A stretch of 64,000 bases of DNA from Mariniflexile jejuense (GTDB lineage Bacteria > Bacteroidota > Bacteroidia > Flavobacteriales > Flavobacteriaceae). A program made the translations under genes and the position numbers. Below are positions 50,305 through 59,367 of this stretch, piece by piece. The notes under the pieces were generated by a model. That model was not told the DNA's origin. It worked only from the letters and a program-made list of their open reading frames with translations, and searched no databases. Positions within the stretch are counted from its first letter, which is position 1. Each line of letters begins with the position of its first letter. Location: the NCBI RefSeq assembly GCF_042675665.1, contig NZ_JBHTJI010000042.1, positions 434,001 to 498,000 on the forward strand. The letters run 5' to 3'.

Positions 50305-51486
50305 ATGAATTACAACGTAAACGAAAAAGGCTATTACGGTAACTTTGGAGGTGCTTACATCCCCGAAATGCTATACCCAAATGTAGAAGAATTACGCCAA
50401 AACTATTTAAAAATAATGGCCGAACCCGACTTTAAAAAAGAGTTCGACCAACTTTTAAAAGATTATGTTGGACGTCCTTCTCCACTCTATTTTGCAAAGC
50501 GTCTTTCAGAAAAATACAATACCAAAATTTACTTAAAGCGCGAAGATTTAAACCATACTGGCGCACATAAAATAAACAATACTATTGGTCAAATTTTAAT
50601 GGCAAAACGCCTTGGCAAACACCGTATAATTGCCGAAACTGGTGCGGGTCAACACGGTGTTGCAACAGCAACGGTTTGTGCTTTGATGGGATTAGAATGT
50701 ATTGTTTATATGGGTGAAATTGATATTGCACGACAAGCACCAAATGTGGCACGTATGAAAATGTTAGGTGCTACCGTGGTTCCTGCATTATCTGGTAGTC
50801 GCACCTTAAAAGATGCTACCAATGAAGCCATTCGAGATTGGATTAACAACCCAGTAGATACGCATTACATTATTGGTTCTGCCATTGGACCGCACCCGTA
50901 CCCAGATATGGTTACACGTTTTCAATCGGTTATTTCGGAAGAAATAAAATGGCAGTTAAAAGAACATGAAGATAAAGAAAATCCCGATTATGTGGTGGCT
51001 TGTATTGGTGGCGGCAGTAATGCTGCTGGAACCTATTACCACTTTTTGCACGAAGAAAATGTAAATATCATAGCTGTTGAAGCTGCTGGTTTAGGAGTTG
51101 ATTCAGGCGAAAGTGCTGCGACTTCTGTTTTAGGAAAAGAAGGCATCATTCACGGTTGTAAAACACTGTTGATGCAAACTAAAGACGGTCAAATTACCGA
51201 ACCATACTCTATTTCTGCTGGTTTAGATTATCCTGGTGTTGGCCCAATGCACGCTCATTTAGCAAAAACAGGTCGCGCTGAATTTATGTCTATAACTGAT
51301 GACGAAGCTATGAAAGCTGGTTTAGACTTGTGTAAGTTAGAAGGCATTATTCCTGCCATTGAAAGTTCGCACGCACTCGCTATTTTCGAGCAAAAAACTT
51401 TTAAACCAACCGATGTTGTAGTAGTAAGTTTATCAGGCAGAGGTGATAAAGACTTGAACACATATATTAATTATTTCAAATTGTAA
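50305..51486 (+). CDS. trpB: Tryptophan synthase beta chain
   Basis: A 393-residue PLP enzyme that joins indole and serine. GYYGNFGGAYIPEML at residues 9-23, RPSPLYFAKRLSE near 53-65, REDLNHTGAHKINNTIGQILMAKRLGK near 76-102 (Lys of the PLP Schiff base in HKIN), ETGAGQHGVATATVCALMG near 109-127, CIGGGSNAAG near 232-241 (phosphate loop) and LSGRGDKDL near 378-386. Length and motifs are normal for TrpB1. It lies 42 bp after trpF; the gap holds AACTTT-like repeats. Confidence 0.98.
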   Translation: MNYNVNEKGYYGNFGGAYIPEMLYPNVEELRQNYLKIMAEPDFKKEFDQLLKDYVGRPSPLYFAKRLSEKYNTKIYLKREDLNHTGAHKINNTIGQILMAKRLGKHRIIAETGAGQHGVATATVCALMGLECIVYMGEIDIARQAPNVARMKMLGATVVPALSGSRTLKDATNEAIRDWINNPVDTHYIIGSAIGPHPYPDMVTRFQSVISEEIKWQLKEHEDKENPDYVVACIGGGSNAAGTYYHFLHEENVNIIAVEAAGLGVDSGESAATSVLGKEGIIHGCKTLLMQTKDGQITEPYSISAGLDYPGVGPMHAHLAKTGRAEFMSITDDEAMKAGLDLCKLEGIIPAIESSHALAIFEQKTFKPTDVVVVSLSGRGDKDLNTYINYFKL

Positions 51487-51489
51487 GCT

Positions 51490-52254
51490 GTGAATAGAAT
51501 ACATCAAAAATTACAAGAAAACAAAAAGTTACTTTCTATATATTTTACTGCAGGTTATCCTAGTTTAAATGACACAACTACCATTATTCAAGATTTAGAA
51601 AAAAATGGTGTAGACATGATTGAAATAGGTTTGCCTTTCAGCGATCCGTTAGCCGATGGACCAACCATTCAAGCAAGTTCAACGCAAGCTTTAAAAAATG
51701 GCATGACTACGGAAGTACTTTTTAACCAATTAAAAGATATCAGAAAAACAGTATCAATTCCATTAATTATTATGGGGTATTTTAACCCAATGCTTCAATA
51801 CGGTGTAGAAGCATTCTGTAAAAAATGCCAAGAAATTGGTATTGATGGCTTAATCATTCCCGACTTACCTGTAGATGTGTATAACGAACAATACAAAGCA
51901 ACTTTTGAAAAATACGGATTAATAAACGTATTTTTAATTACACCTCAAACTTCAGTGGAACGCATCAATTTTATCGATTCAATTTCAAACGGGTTTATTT
52001 ATATGGTAAGTAGTGCTAGCGTTACTGGTTCTCAATCTGGTTTTGGTGATGAGCAAACTGCCTATTTCAAACGTATTGCAGATATGAATCTTAAAAATCC
52101 GCAAATCATTGGTTTTGGTATTTCAGATAGTGAAACATTTACCCAAGCTACACAATATGCAAAAGGTGCAATTATTGGAAGTGCATTTATAAAATATCTT
52201 ACAAACAATTCTGTTAGTGATATTGATAAGTTTATCAAATCTATTCTAAACTAA
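51490..52254 (+). CDS. trpA: Tryptophan synthase alpha chain
   Basis: A 254-residue TIM barrel that cleaves indole-3-glycerol phosphate to indole for TrpB. IYFTAGYPSLNDT near residues 17-29, DMIEIGLPFSDPLADGPTIQ near 38-57 (catalytic Glu and Asp), PLIIMGYFNPMLQYG near 95-109, GLIIPDLPV near 125-133 and GFIYMVSSASVTG near 167-179. The start codon is GTG at 51490, 3 bp after the trpB stop. Its stop overlaps the trmL start by one base. Confidence 0.97.
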   Translation: MNRIHQKLQENKKLLSIYFTAGYPSLNDTTTIIQDLEKNGVDMIEIGLPFSDPLADGPTIQASSTQALKNGMTTEVLFNQLKDIRKTVSIPLIIMGYFNPMLQYGVEAFCKKCQEIGIDGLIIPDLPVDVYNEQYKATFEKYGLINVFLITPQTSVERINFIDSISNGFIYMVSSASVTGSQSGFGDEQTAYFKRIADMNLKNPQIIGFGISDSETFTQATQYAKGAIIGSAFIKYLTNNSVSDIDKFIKSILN

Positions 52255-52703
52255 TGCCTCTTAACATCGTTCTTATTGAACCCGAAATACCAAATAACAC
52301 TGGTAATATTGGGCGTTTAGCTTTAGCATCTGGTTCTACATTACACTTAGTAAAACCCTTTGGGTTTGAAATTAGTGATGCCCGATTAAAACGTGCTGGT
52401 TTAGACTATTGGCAACATGTTACTATCATTTATTATGATGATATTAATGACTTTTTTAATAAAAACCAAAACCAGAATATGGTATTTCTTTCCAGCCATG
52501 GCACCAAAACGCATTATGATATTCCTTTTGAAGACAATCTTTTTTTAGTATTTGGAAAAGAATCGGTTGGATTACCAAAAACCATTATTGAAGCTCATGC
52601 TAATCAACTTTATAAAATCCCATTATATAGCGAACATGTTAGAAGCTTAAACCTTGCAAATGCTGTGGGAATTGTGGTTTATGAAGGTTTAAAACATTTT
52701 TAA
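52254..52703 (+). CDS. trmL: tRNA (cytidine(34)-2'-O)-methyltransferase TrmL
   Basis: A 149-residue SPOUT-fold enzyme: NIVLIEPEIPNNTGNIGRLALASGSTLHLV at residues 3-32, LKRAGLDYWQHV near 46-57, LVFGKESVGLPKTII near 94-108 and YSEHVRSLNLANAVGIVVYE near 123-142 (knot with SAM site). It methylates the wobble ribose of tRNA-Leu. It overlaps trpA by one base and may be read from the trp promoter, an unusual pairing of a tRNA modifier with trp genes. Confidence 0.93.
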   Translation: MPLNIVLIEPEIPNNTGNIGRLALASGSTLHLVKPFGFEISDARLKRAGLDYWQHVTIIYYDDINDFFNKNQNQNMVFLSSHGTKTHYDIPFEDNLFLVFGKESVGLPKTIIEAHANQLYKIPLYSEHVRSLNLANAVGIVVYEGLKHF

Positions 52704-52793
52704 TCAACATTCTACCCCTGTCTTTTAAACCTTTTTTTAATTGTAATGTCTAAACCTCATTATAGATATCATAAACAATTAAAAAAATAAAAT

Positions 52794-53105
52794 ATGAAAT
52801 TAACAACATTAAAATTAGGTGTATTAGCATTAGGCTTATTTGCTTTTTCTCAAGGAAATGCTCAAGACAGACAAAAACCAGATCCAGAAAAAATGTTTAC
52901 TTTTTTAGACACCAATAAAGATGGCTCTATTAGTTTAGAAGAATTTAAAGCACGTAAAAGAAAGAATGAAGTATCTGATGAAATGCAAGAAAAAAGATTT
53001 GCAAAAATAGACACTAATGCTGATGGCGCTGTATCTTTAGAAGAATTTAAAACTGGTATAGCAAATAGAGGTAACAAAGGCGAAGGCAAGAAAAAACCAG
53101 AATAA
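52794..53105 (+). CDS. Exported EF-hand calcium-binding protein
   Basis: A 103-residue protein with a signal peptide (LKLGVLALGLFAFSQGNAQ) and two EF-hand loops: DTNKDGSISLEEF near residues 39-51 and DTNADGAVSLEEF near 73-85, each with the D-x-N-x-D-G-x-x-x-x-E pattern. The tail is Lys/Gly rich. Such small two-hand proteins bind Ca2+ in the periplasm; the partner is unknown. A bidirectional terminator follows. Confidence 0.9.
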   Translation: MKLTTLKLGVLALGLFAFSQGNAQDRQKPDPEKMFTFLDTNKDGSISLEEFKARKRKNEVSDEMQEKRFAKIDTNADGAVSLEEFKTGIANRGNKGEGKKKPE

Positions 53106-53125
53106 CAGTTTTTATTAAATTAAAT

Positions 53126-53160
53126 AAAAAAGGTTCAAGTTAATTACTTGAACCTTTTTT
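53126..53160. terminator. Bidirectional terminator
   Basis: AAAAAGGTTCAAGT, loop AATT-like, ACTTGAACCTTTTT is a symmetric stem with A- and T-runs, between the convergent EF-hand and VF530 genes. The VF530 gene's stop lies inside the stem. Confidence 0.88.
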
Positions 53161-53379
53161 GCTTTGCTTTAGCATATTTAAATACATTGCTTCTACTTTT
53201 GTACGTGCCCAAGGTGTTCGTCTTAAAAATTTTAAGCTTGATTTTACAGAAGGATTATCAGTAAAACACTTAATTTTTATGACATAACCCATATATTCCC
53301 AACCATAATGTGCAACCAAATCATTAATAATTTGTTCTAGTTTCACACCATGTAATGGGTTATTTGGTTGCAATGCCAT
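53140..53379 (-). CDS. VF530 family DNA-binding protein
   Basis: A 79-residue protein that matches the VF530 family: NNPLHGVKLEQIINDLVAHYGWEYMGYVIKIKCFTDNPSVKSSLKFLRRTPWARTKVEAMYL. The conserved LHG, GWE, F..NPS.KSSL.FLR.TPWAR blocks are all present. The family has a small alpha-helical fold reported to bind DNA. It overlaps the preceding hypothetical gene by 20 bp, so both are probably read together downstream of rhlE. Confidence 0.9.
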   Translation of the reverse strand: MALQPNNPLHGVKLEQIINDLVAHYGWEYMGYVIKIKCFTDNPSVKSSLKFLRRTPWARTKVEAMYLNMLKQSKKGSSN

Positions 53380-53584
53380 TTACTAGTTTTTTAATTTTTG
53401 TAGCTTTTTCAAAATGGTCAAGTTTATGTTCCATAATCCACCAGGTTGCTGCTTCCATTAATAATTCTGGATTGTTGTTTTTATTTTCAAAAAAAGCATA
53501 AAAAGACAACCCAACGTTTTCACCTTTTAAAATTATCTTTTCATTACAAACTTTAATAATTTTAGCTTTTAAACTTGCAGTCAT
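53360..53584 (-). CDS. Hypothetical protein downstream of rhlE
   Basis: A 74-residue soluble protein with no recognised family (ENVGLSFYAFFENKNNNPELLMEAATWWIMEHKLDHFEKATKIKKLV). It starts 2 bp after the rhlE stop and overlaps VF530 by 20 bp, so the three genes form an operon. Composition and coupling support a real gene. Confidence 0.7.
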   Translation of the reverse strand: MTASLKAKIIKVCNEKIILKGENVGLSFYAFFENKNNNPELLMEAATWWIMEHKLDHFEKATKIKKLVNGIATK

Positions 53585-53586
53585 TA

Positions 53587-54876
53587 TTAATCTCTTCTGT
53601 CGTTTCTACGTCTGTCGTTATTACGTTTTGGGCGACGGCTGTTATCGTTTTTTTGAGTATTTGAATTTGCTGCTCTTTCATTGTTTCTAGAACGGTCTTT
53701 ACCACCACGTTGTTGGCGCTTTTCTGGCTCGGTTGAAGCATTTGGGTCGGGTTCAAAACCTTCTATTATTTCCGAAGGAATCTTAATCCCTACTAACTTT
53801 TCAATATCACGTAAAAAAGTTGTCTCATCTGCACTTACTAATGATATTGCTTCACCACTTGCTCCTGCTCTACCTGTTCTTCCTATTCTGTGTACATAAT
53901 CTTCAGAAATGTTAGGCAATTCAAAGTTAATAACATGTGGTAATAACGGAATATCTAAACCTCGCGCAGCAATGTCAGTTGCTACCAACACACTTACACT
54001 ACCATTTTTAAAACCACCTAAGGCTTTTGTTCGTGCGCCTTGACTTTTATTTCCATGTATAGCAGCAGCTTTTATTCCTGCTTTTGCCATTTTTTCACAT
54101 AGCTTATTTGCACCATGTTTTGTACGGGTAAAAACCAATACTTGATTCCAGTTTCCGTCTATAATTAATTTAATAATTAAATCGGTTTTTAATGCTTTTG
54201 CTACACGATATACTTTTTGGGTAATAGCATCAACCGTTGTATTTTCAGGTGTTGCTTCTACTTGTACAGGATGGTTTAAAATACCATGAGCTAGTTTTTT
54301 TATATCGGGTGAAAAGGTTGCAGAAAACATTAAGTTTTGGCGTTTTTCTGGCATAATTTTGATGACACGTTCTATATCGCGTAAAAAACCCATATCTAAC
54401 ATACGGTCGGCTTCATCTAAAACAAAAATTTCAACGCGCTTTAACGATATATGGTTTTGATTCACTAAATCTAATAATCGTCCTGGTGTTGCTACCAATA
54501 CATCAATGCCTTGACGCATAGTTGCTATTTGTGGATTTTGGTTTACACCTCCAAAAATAACGGCACTTCGTATATTCAAAAACTCGCTATACTCGCGCAC
54601 ATTTGCATATACTTGCGCTGCAAGTTCTCTGGTTGGTGTAAGTATTAATGCTCTAATTGGTTTATATTTTTCCTTTGGGTTTTCAGAAAGTAAGTGTAAT
54701 AACGGCAATGTAAATCCTGCTGTTTTTCCAGTACCTGTTTGTGCACTTGCCAATACATCTTTACCTTGTAATATGGGTGGAATGGCTTTTTGCTGAATTG
54801 GACTTGGGGTAGTGTATCCCTTTTTGCTAATTGCTTTTAGCAAGGCTTGGGATAAGCCTAAAGAATTAAATGACAT
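53587..54876 (-). CDS. rhlE: DEAD-box RNA helicase, RhlE type
   Basis: From ATG 54876 the protein has 429 residues, starting MSFNSLGLSQALLKAISKKGYTTPSPIQ (Q motif). ASAQTGTGKTAGF near 43-55 is motif I, PTREL near 81, TPGRLLD near 130, VLDEADRMLDMGF near 147-159 (DEAD), SATFS near 183, and VATDIAARGLDIP and HRIGRTGRAG in the second RecA domain. The tail after about 380 is rich in Arg, Asn and Asp (RNDRR), as in RhlE RNA chaperones. It unwinds RNA, often in cold or ribosome assembly. A start 15 codons further up is less likely. Confidence 0.95.
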   Translation of the reverse strand: MSFNSLGLSQALLKAISKKGYTTPSPIQQKAIPPILQGKDVLASAQTGTGKTAGFTLPLLHLLSENPKEKYKPIRALILTPTRELAAQVYANVREYSEFLNIRSAVIFGGVNQNPQIATMRQGIDVLVATPGRLLDLVNQNHISLKRVEIFVLDEADRMLDMGFLRDIERVIKIMPEKRQNLMFSATFSPDIKKLAHGILNHPVQVEATPENTTVDAITQKVYRVAKALKTDLIIKLIIDGNWNQVLVFTRTKHGANKLCEKMAKAGIKAAAIHGNKSQGARTKALGGFKNGSVSVLVATDIAARGLDIPLLPHVINFELPNISEDYVHRIGRTGRAGASGEAISLVSADETTFLRDIEKLVGIKIPSEIIEGFEPDPNASTEPEKRQQRGGKDRSRNNERAANSNTQKNDNSRRPKRNNDRRRNDRRD

Positions 54877-54959
54877 ATAAATTGTTTGGTAAACCCTTAA
54901 TTGGGTATGTTGAGATGACAATCTATATTTTAAACATCACCTCGCTTTTTATTAAGCGA

Positions 54960-54967
54960 CAAATGTA
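54960..54967 (-). promoter_or_regulatory. Probable -7 element of the rhlE promoter
   Basis: TACATTTG on the minus strand (54967-54960) fits TAnnTTTG and lies 84 bp before the rhlE start. No good -33 match. The remaining gap up to 55165 shows a stem AAAGCGC/GCGCTTT (about 55011-55047) and AT-rich sequence. Confidence 0.45.
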
Positions 54968-55165
54968 CGGTTAATTTATTGGTATATAATATTTATTTAA
55001 TTACATAAAAAAAGCGCCCGATTATATTACTATAACCAAAGCGCTTTCCCTAACAAAAAAACCAAAAAACCTAAACCAAAAGGCTTTTTAATAATCAACT
55101 TTTCTTTTTCATTTGTTAGTTTCTTCTATATGCAATCCCTCAATAAAAAAAACATTCTATTTTAT

Positions 55166-57391
55166 TTAAAACTTATAAGCAATTGTTCCTTTTATAAAAA
55201 AAGGTGTTCCAGGTGTAAAATGAATTTCTTCAACAGGTTGTGCTTCGTTTTGAAGTCTTGATTCGGTAGCGAACTGCGTTTCATTCCATTCTGTATCAAA
55301 TAAATTTTCAATAACTAAACCTAATGTGATGTTGTTAAATGTATAATTAACATTAAAATCGGTTACAAAATACCCGTTAGCAATAATGCTGTTATCTTCA
55401 TTTGCTGGTCTATCATCTAAATATCTGTAACGAATACCTCCAGAAAAACCATTTAAATTATTAACCGAAATGCCACCAGCCATGGTAAAATCTGGTGCTA
55501 ACGGAATGTAGTTTTCACCACTTGAATCTTCGGTACTGCGTGCGTGTGTATACGTAGCATCTGTATCAAAAAACAACCAATCGGTTAATTGATATCGCAA
55601 ACCTAAATCTGCTCCATAGCGTGCTGTTTTTCCGCTAGGTTCTACAATACCTGCATCGCCCACATATACAAACTCTTGTTCTAAAAACAAATACCATAGT
55701 GCTGAATTAACAATAAACTTAGGTGCTGGTTTCCATATAGTTCCTAAATCTACACCGTACGAACGTGGTAAAACATCTTTTCCTTTTTGGCTAACTACCA
55801 CACGTGTGTCATTTGAGTGAAAACCTATTCCTGATTTTAAGTACACTTGTAAATTACTAGCTGCATCATAATAAAAGTTAAGTTTTGGGCTTAACATGGT
55901 TTTCGTTTCGACTTGTACTGTGTAATTGGTTTGTAACTTATCATGGTACAAAAACTTAAAATAATCTAAACGTAAAGCTGGAGCTATTCTAAATTTACCA
56001 AAATCAAATTGTAAATTAGTAAATGCACTTAGGTTGGTTTGGTTTAAATTGCCTAATTGAGTTTGTTCTAAAGTTGTGTTTCTATTAAGTGTATGCGATA
56101 ATTCAATATTGTTAACAATATCGTGCCTTAAACTAATACCTGAAGTGGTTGTTAACTCTATTTCACCTAAATTAGTTTCATTTATAATGGTAGTATTAAA
56201 GCCTAATATGCTTCTATCTTCCTTCTGTTTAATTTGGTCGCCATTAACAGCATCTTCTAAAAAGAAGGTAAAATTAGAATAAAGTTCAAAACCATAATGC
56301 GAATAAAAGGCATTGGTTTTTAAGGTGCTATAATCTGATATATGCTTATTAAATTCTACATTAAAATTAGCACGTTCTGTGTTTCCACCTTCCGTATCAT
56401 CAATAGCTCCAAAACGGGAAATGTTGCCATTATCAACTTCACGCTGTGGAATTTGCCCTGAAGCATCCCAACGACTGGTAAAGTGCGAAATAGTTAACGA
56501 TACTTTATCATTGTTTGGTGAAAAAGCAACGTATTTTCCAAACAAATTAAGACGATTAAAATTTTGTGGCGACTTGTAAGGACCATCAGTTGCTATATAT
56601 TCAGTTGTTATATAAGCATTTTGATTTTTAGTAGTTTCTAATAAATTAAACATACCCAACGTACGGATGCTATTAAATTGACCTGCTGATAATGCTATAG
56701 AACTTTCTTTTAAATAATCTTTAGTTGAAAAATCGACATAGCCAGCAGTTGCAAAATCACCACGTTCTGCGTAATAAGATCCTTTGCCGAAATCAATTTT
56801 ATTAACAGTTTCTGGTATTATAAAATGTAAATCGCTATATCCTTGACCGTGTGCATGCGACACCATATTGATTGGCATACCATCAACTGAAAGCGAAATA
56901 TCTGTACCATGATCGATATCAAAACCTCTTAAAAATATTTGTTCTGCTTTACCACCACCAGCATGTTGACCGATAATTAAACCTGGTACTTTACGCAAAA
57001 TTTCTTGAGACGAATTTACTGGATTAGTATTTATATCTAACCTAGTAATGGTACTAACTGGGTTTAAAGCTTCAGTGATAACTAATTCATCTAACTGAAA
57101 TGATTTTTCATCTAAAGCAATAGTTATCAAAGAATTAAAACTTACATCATTTAAAACAATGGTTTTATTTTTAAAACCTAAAAGTCCAATTTTTAATGAA
57201 TCGCCCACTGCATTGTTTTCTAAAACAAACACACCATTTTCAGACGTATGTGCATGACTTTTAGAGTTTAAATTGTAAATGTAAGCTGCCTCTAAAGGTT
57301 GGTTTTCGCCATTGGTTACAATTCCTTTTAGTTGTTGTGCACTTGAAACAGTAACAAATACAAAAGAAAAAATAAGTAGGATAAATTTCAT
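55166..57391 (-). CDS. TonB-dependent outer-membrane receptor
   Basis: A 741-residue receptor. Signal peptide to SSAQ (residue 18), a carboxypeptidase-regulatory-like domain (QLKGIVTNGENQPLEAAYIYNLNSKSHAHTSENGVFVLEN, about 20-95), a plug domain (NSSQEILRKVPGLIIGQHAGGGKAEQIFLRGFDIDHGTDISLSVDGMPINM, about 125-180) and a 22-strand-type barrel ending GTIAYKF. It imports a ligand using TonB energy. It is the last gene of a four-gene unit with a TPR lipoprotein and two DUF4331-type proteins. The ligand is unknown; the His-rich SHAHGQGY near 180 suggests a metal could be considered. Confidence 0.92.
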   Translation of the reverse strand: MKFILLIFSFVFVTVSSAQQLKGIVTNGENQPLEAAYIYNLNSKSHAHTSENGVFVLENNAVGDSLKIGLLGFKNKTIVLNDVSFNSLITIALDEKSFQLDELVITEALNPVSTITRLDINTNPVNSSQEILRKVPGLIIGQHAGGGKAEQIFLRGFDIDHGTDISLSVDGMPINMVSHAHGQGYSDLHFIIPETVNKIDFGKGSYYAERGDFATAGYVDFSTKDYLKESSIALSAGQFNSIRTLGMFNLLETTKNQNAYITTEYIATDGPYKSPQNFNRLNLFGKYVAFSPNNDKVSLTISHFTSRWDASGQIPQREVDNGNISRFGAIDDTEGGNTERANFNVEFNKHISDYSTLKTNAFYSHYGFELYSNFTFFLEDAVNGDQIKQKEDRSILGFNTTIINETNLGEIELTTTSGISLRHDIVNNIELSHTLNRNTTLEQTQLGNLNQTNLSAFTNLQFDFGKFRIAPALRLDYFKFLYHDKLQTNYTVQVETKTMLSPKLNFYYDAASNLQVYLKSGIGFHSNDTRVVVSQKGKDVLPRSYGVDLGTIWKPAPKFIVNSALWYLFLEQEFVYVGDAGIVEPSGKTARYGADLGLRYQLTDWLFFDTDATYTHARSTEDSSGENYIPLAPDFTMAGGISVNNLNGFSGGIRYRYLDDRPANEDNSIIANGYFVTDFNVNYTFNNITLGLVIENLFDTEWNETQFATESRLQNEAQPVEEIHFTPGTPFFIKGTIAYKF

Positions 57392-57400
57392 GAGATTGGT

Positions 57401-58690
57401 TTAAATTTTATTGATTTCTTGTTCGGTTAATGGACCAAGTTCAAAAGTACTTTCTAATAGTTCTTTTTTCAAGTTTTTAGCTTGCTTTATTTTACCATTG
57501 GCTTTATAAACTTCGGCTAAATGATACAAAGCTTTGGGTTCTGATGTTTTACCAGAAACGTGTTGCTCCATAACTTGCAATGCTTCTTTTTCATATCCCA
57601 TTTTATAGTAAACCCAAGCTAACAAATCGTAAGATAGTGGTGTTGGCCTATTATTAATTTCGGTTTTTGCAATAGCTAAAGCTTCGTCTAAATTTTCAGA
57701 AGCATTGGCATATAATATTACATTATATGCGTTATACATATCGCCATACAATTCGTTTTTAACGGCATTTTTATACATGGCTAATTGTAATTTTCGCATA
57801 GTTTTATCACCTTTAAATTTGGCTATTTCAGCCTTTAGTAAATAATAATCGGGAGCATGATAGGTATTTGTTACACTATTTAAAATACGCAAAGCTTCAT
57901 CTGGATTTTTTTCGTGTGCGTACACTATCCATGCTATGCCTTTTTTTGCGTAAGCATCGTTAGGAAACAATTCTAATGCTTTTAAAAAATGATTGTAGGA
58001 AGCTTCAATATTACCATGATGTCCATAAAAATCGGCTAAATTGGTATATACCCATTGCTTAGTAATTGGCGAATTTGAAAACTCTGCATTAGCTTTAGCT
58101 TTTTCTAAAAACCTGATGGCAGCATCTAAATTACCACGGTGGTCGCTCCATTTAGCTACACGTATTAGGTAATCAAAATCTGTATCATCACTAAATGTAT
58201 CTAAATAGCTTTTTGCTAAATCGTAATTACCCAATTCTAAATGCACATCAAAAAGCATTTTTTGAGTACCTTCCAGCCTATCGCCATTGGCTTCAGCTTT
58301 ATTTAATAAATTTAAAGCATCTTTAAATTTATGTTGTGAAATATAATTGGCAGCCAACCCTTTTAGGTAACCTGTTGTTTTATAATTTGTAATAGAATTT
58401 AACTCTAAGTAGGCATTTTCAGCATTTTTAAGATATTGAATATCGCCAGTTATAGTAAATAAATGCGCGTTAGCACTCGCTATTTTTGCTAAATATGGAA
58501 ACTGATTGGGTTGTGCTTCTAACTTTTGTTGCCAGAAAGCTAATTCGTTTTGAGCATCTTGCAGTACTTTTGTATTTGAAGATTCTAAGTAAACATTATA
58601 TTGCTTACTATTGGTTATTTTTTTTGAAGATGTTGTACAACTTAACACGGATGCCAATATGCAAATCATCATTATAAATTGTGACTTCAT
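57401..58690 (-). CDS. TPR-repeat lipoprotein
   Basis: A 429-residue protein with a lipoprotein signal (MMICILASVLSC, Cys18) and about eight TPR-like helical pairs from residue 60 to 420, e.g. WVYTNLADFYGHHGNIEASYNHFLKALELFPNDAYAKKGIAWIVY and YDLLAWVYYKMGYEKEALQVMEQHV. It would be anchored to the periplasmic face or outer membrane and bind protein partners. It lies 9 bp before the TonB receptor gene in transcription order, so the two are one operon and likely work together. Confidence 0.88.
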   Translation of the reverse strand: MKSQFIMMICILASVLSCTTSSKKITNSKQYNVYLESSNTKVLQDAQNELAFWQQKLEAQPNQFPYLAKIASANAHLFTITGDIQYLKNAENAYLELNSITNYKTTGYLKGLAANYISQHKFKDALNLLNKAEANGDRLEGTQKMLFDVHLELGNYDLAKSYLDTFSDDTDFDYLIRVAKWSDHRGNLDAAIRFLEKAKANAEFSNSPITKQWVYTNLADFYGHHGNIEASYNHFLKALELFPNDAYAKKGIAWIVYAHEKNPDEALRILNSVTNTYHAPDYYLLKAEIAKFKGDKTMRKLQLAMYKNAVKNELYGDMYNAYNVILYANASENLDEALAIAKTEINNRPTPLSYDLLAWVYYKMGYEKEALQVMEQHVSGKTSEPKALYHLAEVYKANGKIKQAKNLKKELLESTFELGPLTEQEINKI

Positions 58691-58783
58691 GGTTTTTGTT
58701 TTTTAGGTTTTGTTTTGTTAAGTAAAAATTCTGGAACAAGGAGAGATGTAGGTTTTACTTGCTCCAGAATTCTGTTTATACTT

Positions 58784-59341
58784 CTACCAAGGTGAAGCTA
58801 AATAAGGGAATGAGGCAAGAAAAGGTTTATCGTTGGCATCTACATTATCGTTTGATAATCCTGGGTTTTCAGAGAAATCTTCACCACCAAAAATCAACAA
58901 TAATTCAACTGTAATAACATCGTCTGCCAATGCTCTACCCGTTAGTAAATTTGTACCATCGTAAAAAGTTGTTTTTCCATCTAAAGACACATTTAAAACA
59001 TCGGTAGCTAAAAGACCGGTAAATGCTGCTGCATCTTGACCTAAAGCGTTTTTTCCTCCGTTAGCATAAGCTGGACTTAAAGCCAACAAATTATTTTGAA
59101 ACATGCTTTGAAACGCTGCGCTTTGTGCACTTGGTGTTGTAACATTAAACATATCTTTACTAGATGAAGACACAAATACGGTGTTTACAGCTGGTCTTCC
59201 CATTTGGTCTTCTTGAGTATAAGTGCCAGAGAAATCTAGTTTTGTGTTCATGGTATCGTCATCATCATTCGAACAGTTAAAGACTAATATTGCTACTGCA
59301 AAAGCAACTGTTAAGGCTTGTAATTTTTTTATATTTTTCAT
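58784..59341 (-). CDS. DUF4331-like lipoprotein, C-terminal-half type
   Basis: A 185-residue protein with a lipoprotein signal (AFAVAILVFNC, Cys23) and a D-rich start (SNDDDDTMN). The body (FSGTYTQEDQMGRPAVNTVFV, NNLLALSPAYANGGKNALGQDAAAF, LTGRALADDVITVELLLIFGGED) resembles the second half of DUF4331 proteins. The usual DUF4331 protein is a single longer chain; here two genes (this and 59368) share the domain. It is followed by the TPR lipoprotein gene 93 bp on. Confidence 0.75.
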   Translation of the reverse strand: MKNIKKLQALTVAFAVAILVFNCSNDDDDTMNTKLDFSGTYTQEDQMGRPAVNTVFVSSSSKDMFNVTTPSAQSAAFQSMFQNNLLALSPAYANGGKNALGQDAAAFTGLLATDVLNVSLDGKTTFYDGTNLLTGRALADDVITVELLLIFGGEDFSENPGLSNDNVDANDKPFLASFPYLASPW

Positions 59342-59367
59342 AATACTAATATTTAATATGGTTAAGT

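Noticed and set aside
53562..53756. Minus-strand reading frame in another frame over the rhlE tail
   Set aside because: It results from the repetitive Arg/Asn/Asp-rich codons of the helicase tail; no independent support.
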